Shown piece by piece: positions 33,888-44,885 of a stretch of 64,000 bases of DNA; position 1 is the stretch's first letter; each line of letters opens with the position of its first letter. Made by a program: the position numbers and the translations under genes. This DNA comes from Trichodelitschia bisporula. Its lineage: Eukaryota > Ascomycota > Dothideomycetes > Phaeotrichales > Phaeotrichaceae. The notes below the pieces were generated by a model. It was not told the DNA's origin and did not search any database. It saw nothing but the letters and a program-made list of their open reading frames with translations. The DNA is taken from positions 806,001 to 870,000 of the forward strand of contig ML996693.1 in the NCBI GenBank assembly GCA_010356995.1, given 5' to 3'.

Positions 33888-36348
33888 ATGCTGCGAGGCT
33901 GGCTCGGCGGCAGGCAGCATGGCGACGCCGCGTCGTTGAATGCCATTGAGGAATCTCAGTTCTGTATGTCCGAACTTTTGACTTTAGCGACAAAGCTTAC
34001 CCTACAGTGGAGGAAGCTATGCATGGTAGCCAGCGCCGCCCGTATGCTCGTAGCTGTGCTCACTCTGATAGCCGCGGCGCATATGATGGATGACGACATG
34101 GACAGAGCTGAGGCTGAGCTGGCTGAAGGCAACTCACCCTTCCACAAGGTCCGGAAATCTAACTCTAAAAAGCACCCACTGATCTAGAGATAGTTGGGAC
34201 AAGGTCTTGTGAGCTTTCTTCGTGCTACCTTGGGCTTTGAGCGGGAGTTTCTGCTACAGGGTACATGCGCCTCCTTGACTTCCCTATGCCGGCGTTGACA
34301 CCTTGTTAGCCGCCGAACGGTTGGGCGAAGCTGAAACATCAGCTTTGGGACATCAGGCTCGCGCTCAGAGGCACCCAAGTACCGCGGAGACGTCCATCTA
34401 CTCGGCCGGAACAGAATACTCCCTATGCGCCGCCGAAGTTCAGATCATGGGAGCCGTAGTTGGAGTACTGACCGAAAGTGTAACCGAGAGCATCAGAGGC
34501 TTTTACAAGCTCCGCAAAGCTTACCTTACCCTAGACAGTATCATGCAAGAGGAGAAGCGCCATCTCGCATCTCTCGGCATCGACCAAAAGTGCGCCGACT
34601 CTGTTCTTTTCGTCGATTCTCATGTACCTATTCCGTCTTCACGGCCGGAATCTTCGAAGGGAAAATCCGTTGCCGGTAGTACAAAAGCAGCTAGTGTTAA
34701 GAGCCATCACACTGCCAGTGTCAAAGCCTCTCCTGAGGACAAAGAGGCTTCGGGCAATTCAACGCCCCCTGGCTCCTCCGAGGCCACAGAGAAGATGGAC
34801 CAGCTCAGACTCGGAGACCCGGAGACACTGACACGGCTGCGGCGATTGTCTTCCTCCTTCGCCCAAGGTCCGAGCGCTGAGATTTTCGGCGACAACGTCA
34901 TCGATACATTCATCCACTCCGGCTCCAATTTATGTTATGGCATAATCATGCTAATGGTCTCCATGCTTCCACCCACGTTTTCAACGCTTTCTAAAATTGC
35001 GGGCTTCAAGGGCGATCGTCTGGCTGGGCTAGGCCTCCTATGGCAAGCTAGCAAGTTCGAGAACGTCAATGGCGCGTTCGCCGGCCTTATGATCCTTGCT
35101 TACTACAACGGCTTCATTGGATTCTGCGATGTCCTTCCGCTGACTGGTCGAGGCGCGTATCCCGAAGAGCGTTGCCGGAAGCTATTGGACGGGTTCCGCA
35201 AGCGGTTTCCGAATGTAGAGGTGTCCATAACTATACGGCGTCTTGGGCTAACCGTTCTCAGAGCCGTCTCTGGATTCTTGAGGAGGCACGTATGCTTTCC
35301 ACGGAACGGAGACTCGAGGAGGCCTCCGTGTTGCTGGATGGTGTTAGCCCGAGCTCGATGAAACAGGTCGCAGCGTTCCAATGCTTTGAACGGAGCTTGA
35401 ACGCCATGTACCTTCACCAGTACGAAGTGTGCTCCGTAGGTTTTCAAAAGGTGATTCACTCTCGAAGGCGAATACCGCATGGCTCATATTGCACAGATGG
35501 TCACCCTGAACAACTGGTCACACGGACTGTATTACTATGCTGCAGGCATCTCGCACGTTGAGCGGTATAGGGAGCTTAAGAAAAGCGATCCGACCGGCGC
35601 TGTATGTAAGATCTCACGTACATCTTCGATCATCTGACATAAGACAGGCGGATCATGCGAAGAAAGCCGGTGAGATGTTCGCAAAGGTACCGGAGCACAT
35701 CGGCAAAAAGAAGTTTATGGCTCGGCAGCTGCCCTTCGACGTGTATGTCAGCCGCAAGCTGCAGAAATGGGAAGCGCGGGCCAAGAAGTGGAAGGTTGAT
35801 CTCGTTGATGCCGTCGGCGTGAGCCCCATCGAGGAGATGATCTACTTCTGGAATGGGTATAAGCGCATGCGCCCGGAACACTTGGAGGTCTCGCTCGAGA
35901 AACTTGAGGCCTGGGCGTCGGCGGAGAATCCGGAGTGGGAGAAGGAGGCGCTGGATGAGAAGGCTATATACGCTGCGCTTAAGGCTGCGGCGCTGCGGAA
36001 CTTGGGCCGCCGCGAGGAGGCGGTCGAGTTGTTGGACAAGGAGGTTATAGTGCATCCATGGACTGACTTCAAGGGCGGGCTCAAGGACAACTGGACATGT
36101 CCGGTGGCGCATTACGAGAAGGGCGTGAACATGTGGTTCGACTTCCTGAGTACGGGGTCGAGCAACGAAGTGCTGTTGAAGGAGAGTCTGAAGTGGCTGG
36201 AGAAGGCGGCGAGCTGGGAGAGCTACGACCTGGATACGCGGTACGTGTTTTTATTTTCTTTTTGGTCGGCTATTCTAACGGCTGCAGCGTCGGATTGCGG
36301 GTGAGCATGAGCATCGAGACTGTAAAGCGGGAACTCGAAAAGCTATAG
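33888..36348 (+). CDS. IML2: IML2-family (DUF3808) protein, inclusion-body clearance / mitochondrial outer membrane
   Basis: Nine exons by my reconstruction: 33888-33963, 34008-34025, 34072-34148, 34194-34260, 34310-35214, 35262-35450, 35497-35601, 35648-36240 and 36288-36348, together 696 residues in one frame. Conserved stretches include MDDDMDRAEAELAEGNSPFH, LVSFLRATLGFE, DTFIHSGSNLCYGIIMLMVS, GAFAGLMILAYYNGFIGFCD, RLWILEEARMLSTERRLEEA, VPEHIGKKKFMARQLPFDVY and GVSPIEEMIYFWNGYKRM. The Ser-rich insert lies at about residues 190-250. The family forms TPR-like helical repeats and in yeast is needed to clear aggregates with lipid droplets. Exon 2 is only 18 nt and is inferred from frame and splice sites; the other junctions are well supported by conservation. 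Confidence 0.88.
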
Positions 36349-36724
36349 GCCCGACCGGGAACGTCCAAGGAGGAATGATGTCATAGAATCAAGTTAGACC
36401 AGACGGGTAGCCGTAGACTAGACGGGTAACAGAATATAGGTAAAAAGAGTAAATGTACAACAGCTTACCTTCCGCGCTGCCCTCCAGCGGCAACGTTTAT
36501 TGTACGTCAGGCTGTTCGGCTCACGAAGTTCAGCCGTGCTGCACGCCCACCACTCTTCCCCACACAGGGTGCAGGACAAGGCCTCGGCATCCCCGCCTCG
36601 ACGCGCTTGTGAATTTCCGCGTGGCGACCCGCCAGCCTCACAACTCGAGCTTACTTAACGCCGCTCCCACACGATGCGCTCATCTCCATAACTCCAGTTA
36701 CCGACCCTCCATCCTACCGCAGCA
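36349..36724. other. Intergenic: acyl-CoA dehydrogenase promoter
   Basis: 376 bp between tandem plus-strand genes. No recognised element. Confidence 0.45.
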
Positions 36725-38153
36725 ATGGCTCCCACAAAACCCATCATCCCGTTCTCAGAACCCGCCTGGCTCACCGGCCTCCCGAGCCCGTACTACAACG
36801 ACTCGCACCGGCGGTGGCAGCGCGCGATCCGCGCCTTCATCTCCGAGCACCTGATCGACCATGCGCTGGAGTGGGACACGGCCGAGCTAGTCCCCGAGCA
36901 TGTATTCGACACGTTCGCGAAGGCAAATATGCTGGTGCCCGCGCTGCCGGCCCCGCTGCCCGTAGAGTGGCTCAAGAAACTGGGTGTGCATGAACTGCTC
37001 GGCGGGGTGAAGGTGGAGGAGTTTGATTATTTGCATTTTGCTATTTATACAGATGAGGTACGTGCTGTGCTGCGGCTAAGGAAGGAGCGGGGCTGATGGT
37101 AACGTAGATGTCTCGGTCTGGCCTCGGTGGCCCGCCCGGCAGCCTCACCGTCGGCGTATCCTTCGGCGTGCCGCCCATCCTTAAATTCGGCTCCAAGGCC
37201 CTGCAAGAACGGTTCCTGCCTGATCTACTCCTCGGCCGGAAACGCATCTGCATTGCGATCACAGAACCGGACGCTGGGAGCGACGTCGCGAACATCCGGA
37301 CCACTGCCACCAAGACGCCGTGCGGGAAATACTACCTCATCGAGGGGCAGAAGAAGTGGATCAGCAATGGGATCTGGTCCGACTACGCGACCATGGCGGT
37401 GCGGACAGGTGGCCCGGGACCCGGCGGGCTGAGTCTGCTAGTCGTGCCGCTGAAGGGCGCGGAGGGCGTCACGATGCGCCGGCTCAAGGTGTCCGGGCAG
37501 ATCACGGGTGGCACGACGCAGATCCTGCTCGACAACGTCAAGGTGCCGGTTGAGAACCTGCTCGGCGAGGAGGGCGCGGGCATGCGGTACATCATGACGA
37601 ATTTCAACCACGAGCGCTTGTCCATCGCGGTGGGCGCGACGCGCCAGGCGCGTGTTGCGCTGGCGACGGCATTCGAGTATGTGCTTAAGCGCGAGGCGTT
37701 TGGGAAAGCGCTGATTGAGCAACCGGTTGTGCGGCATCGGTTGAGCAAGGCGGGTGCGCTGCTGGAGAGTCAGCAGGCGTGGGTGGACCAGTTTGTGTAT
37801 CAGATGGCGAAACTGAGTAAGGCGGAGGCGGATGTTCAGCTTGGTGGGTTGACGGCGCTGGCGAAGGCTAATGCGGGGATTGTGGCGAATGAGTGTGCGC
37901 AGGTTGCTGTGCTGTTGTTTGGGGGGAATGGGTATACGCGTACAGGGCAGGGCGAGTTGGCTGAGCGTATCTATCGTGAGGTGATGGGCATCAGGTACGT
38001 CTGTTCTTCGTTAGTTCGGTGCCTTTGCTAACGCAGTTCAGGATTCCCGGCGGCTCCGAGGACGTGATGCTCGACCTCGCCATCCGCCAGCTGGTCAAGA
38101 ATTATCGTGCTCAGACGGCAGCGCTGGAACGCGAAGGCGCGGCGAAGTTGTAG
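36725..38153 (+). CDS. Acyl-CoA dehydrogenase family flavoprotein
   Basis: Exons 36725-37057, 37108-37994 and 38042-38153 (introns 50 and 47 nt) give 443 residues. Flavin and substrate blocks of the family are clear: CIAITEPDAGSDVANIRTTA (about residues 159-178), KKWISNGIWSDYATMAVRTG, the Arg-containing NHERLSIAVGATRQAR, and LFGGNGYTRTGQGELAERIYREV. The C-terminus reads GIRIPGGSEDVMLDLAIRQL. In medium-chain enzymes the catalytic Glu sits in YEGTS; here the aligned stretch is IPGGS, so the usual base is absent at that place. The base could be elsewhere, as in long-chain and isovaleryl enzymes, or the reaction may differ. There is no obvious mitochondrial presequence and no clear PTS1, so location is open. 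Confidence 0.85.
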
Positions 38154-41100
38154 ACGGGCGAGGTGCGGCAGATTGGCGGCGTGGCGCGGCGCCGAATGTA
38201 TATAGCCAGCGCGACGGTGTTTGGTATAGATGTCGTAGCGGAAGGCAACATGAAGATCAACCTTTGCTAATCCTGCGATGCAGAAATCTCGTGAGTGTTC
38301 ATAGCAAGAGTCGGTCTGTCGGTACCCCATCCGCCCGACCATCGTGACTTCCCCAGACTCGACGCGGAACCACGGCCCTGCCATCCAGATCCGCACATCT
38401 GCCTTGGACACCTGCATGCCCAAGGCTACAACAGGAACTCACCAGTCTTCAAAGCGCGGATCGCGCGCTCAATTCATTCCACACCGCCTCTTCGCCCAAA
38501 CCAGCGGGGAGCGTGGCGTTCCGCCTGATCCGATCTAGCCCAGAAGGTAGGCGCAGGGCGCCGCAGGATCGGACTGCAAAAAGTCCCGTCCAGGAAGTCA
38601 TGGTTAGGAAATGGAGGCCCTGCAGCAATCGAGATGCGCCGGTGACTTCTTATTTCGCGCTCTGGCGACTTACCTCGGCCAGTACTGGATGCGGATGCGT
38701 GCAGCGGCGCAGAGGGCCTGGGATGCAAGGGAGAAGAACGACAAGGACCTTGTTTGTGTCTAAGTGGGATTATAGGGAGGGCGGTTTGGGAAATGGCGAG
38801 TGGCAAAGAGGAGGGTTGGGATGGGTTCCGGGCATCACGAGGCTGGAATGAGTGGGTTTGTTCGTATATGCGATTGCGAGTTGGGCTTTTACGGCCGGTG
38901 GGAATCGTCGATTGCGGTGTTTTGTTGGGGGCAAAGACTGACGTTTGTTAGACGCTATCTGCCCGCTTGTTAAGGTTAGATGGGAAGCTTCTCAGATACT
39001 ACAGTGGACTGGTAAACAGGCGGGATATGAGGGAGACAAGCTATTGCTATGACTCCTGGAGTCAGCACTTTCTTTTAGCTACACCAGCTTCTTCAGACCC
39101 CGCACTTGAGGCAGTGGAGATGAGATGTACCGGTAGAAAACTACCCCGCTCTTGACCCCACTGAGCCACACATGCCCCTCCTCCCCCGCCACAAGGCTGA
39201 GGCCCAGCGGAGCGGAAAAACTTCCTGTTCTATAACCTGGCCCGCGTCAGACGACAAGGAGAGATTGCACAGCTTCTCATGCTTCATGCTTGTTGCTATG
39301 CTTGCTCTGCATGTCTCGCCGTGCTTCAATGCTCGACTTCAGCTGGACAGCCTAACCTAACCAGCTTTCCCCCAGTCGAATGCCCCTCAGAGACGGCTCC
39401 CAAAACATCGCCGATTGTACTTGTACCCGTGCATCACCTGCCGAGAGCGCGCTATGCGATATCGACAGCCCAACCGATTAATGCGAAGACGTCTCCGAAG
39501 GCTGGGTCTAATCTGGGAAGCTTGGGCTGCCGCCGTGGCGGTTAAAGAGCTCTCAGTGAGAAGGAAGCATACCAGCAGCTGTCATGCCCCTCCTTAAACC
39601 CCCCTTGATGTTGATTGCCCTCCCATACCACCCAAGCTTCTAGAAATTGACAAGACCATTCTTTGAAGCACATACCTGAAGCACGGTCCCCCACCGCAAT
39701 ACTCCGAAAGTACCGTACAATGGTAGGAATTAAGGCCGGTGTCAAATGCCATATGGCTCGCAGCGGCTTCACGTGAAGCCGGGATGCCCCTCCCTCCATT
39801 TTCCAGAACCCGCTCCAACGAAACCGCCCCCGGTCCCGCAGGTCGCAGGCTTGCACCCGCCACTTGCCTCCGCTAGCCGTTGGTACCCTCCACCTTTATT
39901 GTTCCCAGCCCCTCACCGATATCGGTAGCCGCAAAAGACGTGATTTCGCCAAGCTCCTGCGGTAGACGTGGGGTTCATAGAGGGGCAAATTGCACTGTTG
40001 GGTCAATCTGTCATCTCGACGATGCGGCGTCCTATCTGGCTGCCTTCAGCGGGCGGCGGGCGCTGTCACTTGATGTCTCTGTCGTGCTCTCTGCCAAAAG
40101 GAACGTGTGCGTATCTCGACAAACGAGCATGCCATTCGCCAATGGACCCTTCGGGCTTCGCTGCCCCGCGCCGCGAGTCTGGTTCAAGCTGCCGCAAAGG
40201 CTCGAGCCGCCCGCGCTAAGGTTAGACGGCAGGACCAACGTGAACGACAGGCAATACTGGTCGACGAGCTTCATGCAGCGGAACGGCATCGCAGACTGTT
40301 CATTCTGGGTACTGTTTGAGGATAATTAGCCGACCCAGCACTCCGGAATACCTCCCGTTAGGTCCGCAATGCGAGATAACTGCTCATCTTCGTGTTTGTG
40401 TCGGTACCGTATATCGCGTACATCCCACCCCCATGCTGCGCCGCGCCGTTGCCGTGGAAAGCAATACCGCTTCCTGTCTTCGAGGCGCTGCTAGGCACGT
40501 TAGAGTGGTTCGAAGGACGCGCTGGTCGCAGCGGATATATGCCCACGCAGGCTTGTCGAGGCTTGTTTCCAGGGTTTTGAGGGCCCTTGTAGGATACCGC
40601 GGAAGGGAACGTACTTTAGCACAACCGATCGCGATACGCCAGTCAGGGTGTGCGACTCGAGAGTCGTTTGCAGCACCAAGGCACCACGGCACCTTGTCCC
40701 TGCCAGCAAAGGCACGTACGTAACCTCTGACTAAGGCACGCTTATCCCAAACGTACTGCAGGTCGTGACCTCCCGACTTTTCCCGCCCTCACTTGCCGGC
40801 GTCAATTGTCCAGTGGTTCTCGCCTAGTGTGCCGCACGCGAGACGGCCACAGGAAGTTCACGACCGGGGCTTGCCTGTTCCCTTCGGTCCGGCTGGACGC
40901 GAACCGCTGCCTTCGTTCTGCACTCCACGGCCAAAAACCTGGAGTTGGCGTGGTTCCCCAGAGGGTTTGCCCCGGGCAGGTACAGGAGCGAGACTGGGGG
41001 TGGAGTTCTCTTCTACGCGAGCTCTCCCGCTGGAATGCCACGATCGCCAAGCATCGTGACGGTGACAGTAACGGGTGAAAAGATGTGCCCAAAGCTAGTT

Positions 41101-44100
41101 CAAGAGTGCTGGAAGTTGGATGTTGGAAGCAGGTCTCAGTCTCGCTAAAATGTTCCTGAATGGGACTGCCAGTGGGCCTTGGAAGGCGTGTGCTATCCCG
41201 AAACTCGAAAGCGCACGCCAATGAGGCCTGCAGACCTGCCTCGCCTTCCCGTTTCCCGGCCGATGTCCCAGCAGCGCATGCGGCTTCCGTCATCGTATCG
41301 TCAATCGCACGCGCAGCTTACTCCGACTTTTGCGCCTCGCGCTCATCGTCACTCGTGAGCGCGAGGTGACCTCAACTCGACTGAGGGGTTCTCGTCGTTT
41401 TGCGGGGTAAAGTTCCCCAGCTTTCTTCCCCAACTCGGCGGCGCTCCGCACGTCCGGCCCCAAACGAACAACGCGGGGCAACGGCAACCGCTCGATGATT
41501 CACATGGGTGGGCGTGCTCGCCCAGCCGTGGTGGCGTGGAGAAATAACGGGGTTCTGGGGAAGCTGTGGCCAATATCTCGATCTTCGCGAGATGTCGCTG
41601 GCAACGGCGGCAGCCAGTCCCGCTGCGGATAGGTTACGAGTGCACACCCACCGCAGTGTCGGTCAGCTTCAATCCTCCCTATCGTGCACGCGGCTTGGTG
41701 TAGGCGGCCTCGGTGCGGAGACATGGAGAATGTCCGGGGTGGGCCACGATGCGGGGGGTGGTGCGGGACGCCATAATCCCCGAGTCTGAGCCGTGATGCC
41801 GTGCGTTTTTTTGGGTCATGCATGAAGACGGAGGACTTACGGCGTGCGGAGGAGGTGGGACGGAGCGACGCCGTAGGCTACGGATACGGGTGCCGTGGGC
41901 GCCTAGGTGCTCTTGAAGTCGCTGCTCGACCGGTCCGAGAGCGCTTCTGTTGTGACAGAGGTGGGGTATCCCGTGGAGCAACCTGTGATCGCCGCGCCCC
42001 CCGCAAAACGGTTGACGTCCAGACTGTGCGGGCGGGGAGGCGTGGCCAACCACCGCCCGCAAATGCAGCTGTCATGACCTGGCCCTACGATGGGCGAGGC
42101 GGACAGGACGGGCAGAAGGATGGGGTGGGAAGGAATATTCATGCGTGCGTTTCTGCAGGTGTACTCGATGTGGTTCGAGTAACGACCCAATGTCCAGGCC
42201 TGGCTAAACGAGTGCTCGGTTTCGCGACACCGAAGATCGAAAAGACCTATCCTAACAAGGCCATCCAGATCAAATACTGATCTCGATGCGTTCCCACTTG
42301 CACCATCGCAGAAAGATATGGCAATCAGGTCAATGGAACTCTCAAGTTCGCGCGACCAGCTACCTTTGGGACGGGCAATTTTTTCGCCTGGCTAGCATGG
42401 GGGAAGTAGATCGCGGAATGAACATCAGTCAGCATGAAGTTTAGTGCGTGAGGTTCTCGAACGCGAAGAGAAATTGAGTGCCTGCTAGGTCCGGGTGGCA
42501 AACCCTTGGCTAGTTCGCAAGAAAGAGAACAGCTGGGGAAGTGTCAATTAGAGACTGGAAGCACTACCGGACTATGTACCCGATGACTGGCTGGCTCTTG
42601 CGACAAAAACTGCACTGGTCGGCGTGTCTCGTCGCTTCAATGCGCCGACGGCACGGTGTGCCGATTTGCTGGCATCAGATAACCTTACGGTGCGCACGAG
42701 ATCTGCGGCGCTTGCCCCGCGTCGTGAAAAAAAAGCTGGAGGCGGAGGTGGAGGTGGATGTGGAGTTAAAGCGGAGTAGGCGGAGGTGAGTGTGCAAGGA
42801 GGGGCATCCAAGTCGCAGTCAGACGGCAAGCGACGTGGGGACAAATTATGCTGAGCCGTAACGGGAAAAAACCTCGGCACTTTTGCCATTTGAGAAACAA
42901 CAACAGCGGCAAGCCAGGCTGTGCGCAGACCGCAACAACACCGAACTCCAACATCCTAGCCAGCTTGGCTTCATCACCGTTTTTGGGGATGGCGATGTAC
43001 GATGCGCCAATGGCGCGACACCTCAACCATAGCTGCGGGACTGAGCTCTGACGAATCTCGTGTCTTCAACCGCTCTCCATCGGCATGCCGGTGGCTTGGC
43101 CCGTAACACACTCGTCGCGGCCGGTGAGGCTGGAGGTCCGAATGACTTTCCAGTTGGACGCTTTTGTCAGCCCTTCGCTGGCCTCGTGAACACTTGGGGC
43201 CCCCGAATCCCAAATCCCGAACTCAAGAGCTTAAGGAAAGGAAAAAAAATCAGGAACTAGGCAACGCCGTGAATGCCTCTCTGCTAAACTAGTTGTACCT
43301 GGCGCGAATGAATTTGGGTGGGGATAAGGTACCTGTGACTGCGGGGATGGGGGTGTATGGCACGTGTGGCCAAAAACGTAGGGTGGCGTCAAGACCGCGA
43401 GGCGACTGCACGCCGCTCTCTAACTGCTAGCTGGACCCGCTCTGGCCCACGAGCATGCTTCGAATATTGGAAGTGTGGAGGTTAGCTCGAGGGGTTAGCG
43501 GGGCAGTCTGATCTGACTGGGAAGAGGGGGTTGGCCGTTCTGCGGGGAGGGGGTGAAAGATGAGATGTCATCGAAGAGGGGAAGATGAGGGCTGTTTCGC
43601 CATGAGGCTGGATTGTACTTGTAGTTGGGACTGGAGTTCGCGAGGTTCACAGGTACATTTGAGTGAGGGCAAGCGCTGTTTTGTCGGAGTAGGAATTCCG
43701 GCCCATATCCGAGGTTCCCTCTCCGTTTACCCTGTCTAGGCGCCAAGCTTCAGGTAATGTTAAGACATCTTTTCTCTTTCTCTCTCTGCAGTCTCACTTC
43801 TGTTTTCATTAACCACCTCCTCCCCAATCTTGTCTGTTTCTGCAATGGCCGATGGATCACTAACCACGCCCTAAGTCTAACGAAATAGTGTGCACGGTGT
43901 ACTCTGTACTTGATACTCTTGACAGAGAGAAAAGAGGGCGAGTATCAGCTGCCAGTGAAAGTACGAAAGTACCAAGACAACGAACATGTTTAGAATCGGG
44001 GATCCCTCCAATGGTACCATGATAGCAAAACAACCCCCACAAGGCATGGCCGCCAATTGAGCGTCTGAGGCACGCTATCGCCATTTCACCCTTCTCCACC

Positions 44101-44885
44101 TCTACTCCAACTTTTTTTCCACGCTGTTAGCGCAATCTCCCAGGACTTCGTTCGGTACGAACAGCTGTCCCATTCCGAAGGTAAGCCCCAGCTTCTAATC
44201 TTTGGCTGCGCAAACTGCGCAAGACACATGGTATTCATTGTAGGAAATGGGCATAACGTTCACTGCTGTTTATGCCCGCGAGACTCATTTCGCCCTATTT
44301 CCTAAGCTTCTGCTGAGTCTAAGTCGACTCCGATATGCTCTCTCGGCCTTTCTCAGTAATCCCCCCCCGTTTTCTGCATACCCCTCCCCATCAATCCCTC
44401 TGGCCCGCCGCCCTTCTCCACAACCCCCCCGCCTCCTCCCCCGCCACATATCCCAGTAAGCTACCCCTCCACCTCAACCTACCCCATGGGTAAAGTCTCC
44501 GAGAAACCCACTACACGAGCTCAGTGGCGTAACATTATGGCACGTACGTCGTCCTAATCCCCTCTAAACGCCTCGAACCCTTCGACGATCGTGCGTGGAT
44601 CAAATTTGGGCCCATCATCCCATGCCTTCACACTAGCTAGCGAATGCACCAGCCCGCCGCCGCTGACGGCGCCCACATTTCCCGCCCAATCGACTCGTCT
44701 ACTTATAACCATTGAGTCCCCCCTGCTTCGCCTTGACGGTAGTAATGGCCCTCGTGCACATATCCCATTGCTCTCGCACTTGTAACTGTTGCTCCTCCAT
44801 CCATTCGCCCTTTATATCTTGACATTTGCGCAAGCTACCTTGTTCCCATTTTTCCTCTTGAGGAACCGAAGAAGAAGAACTCCCA
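38154..44885. other. 6.7-kb gene-poor region
   Basis: No frame in this stretch resembles a known family, and I could not join frames into a convincing spliced gene. Its base composition is not AT-rich, so it does not look like a heavily RIP-mutated repeat. It holds a perfect hairpin at 41335-41366, a purine-rich run near 42728-42788, and toward the right a pyrimidine-rich promoter/leader for the Zn2Cys6 gene (43.75-44.88 kb, with CT repeats near 43770-43795 and C-runs at 44360-44440). Long frames such as 39880-40329 and 41801-42280 look random in composition. Confidence 0.5.
41335..41366. repeat. Perfect hairpin, 11-bp stem
   Basis: CCTCGCGCTCA (41335-41345) and TGAGCGCGAGG (41356-41366) are exact inverse complements around a 10-base loop. 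There is no T-tract and no adjoining gene, so this is not a recognisable terminator. Confidence 0.7.

Noticed and set aside
39120-39170. tRNA-like A box (TGGCTCAGTGGGG) on the minus strand with a 4-bp D-stem
   Set aside because: The anticodon arm does not close properly and there is no B box (GGTTCRANYCC) within 100 bp, so it is not a tRNA gene.
39880-40329. 149-codon plus-strand frame
   Set aside because: Overlapped by other equally long frames on both strands; no protein-like pattern.
41801-42280. 159-codon plus-strand frame in the gene-poor region
   Set aside because: Composition looks random, no family resemblance, no splice-supported partner exons.
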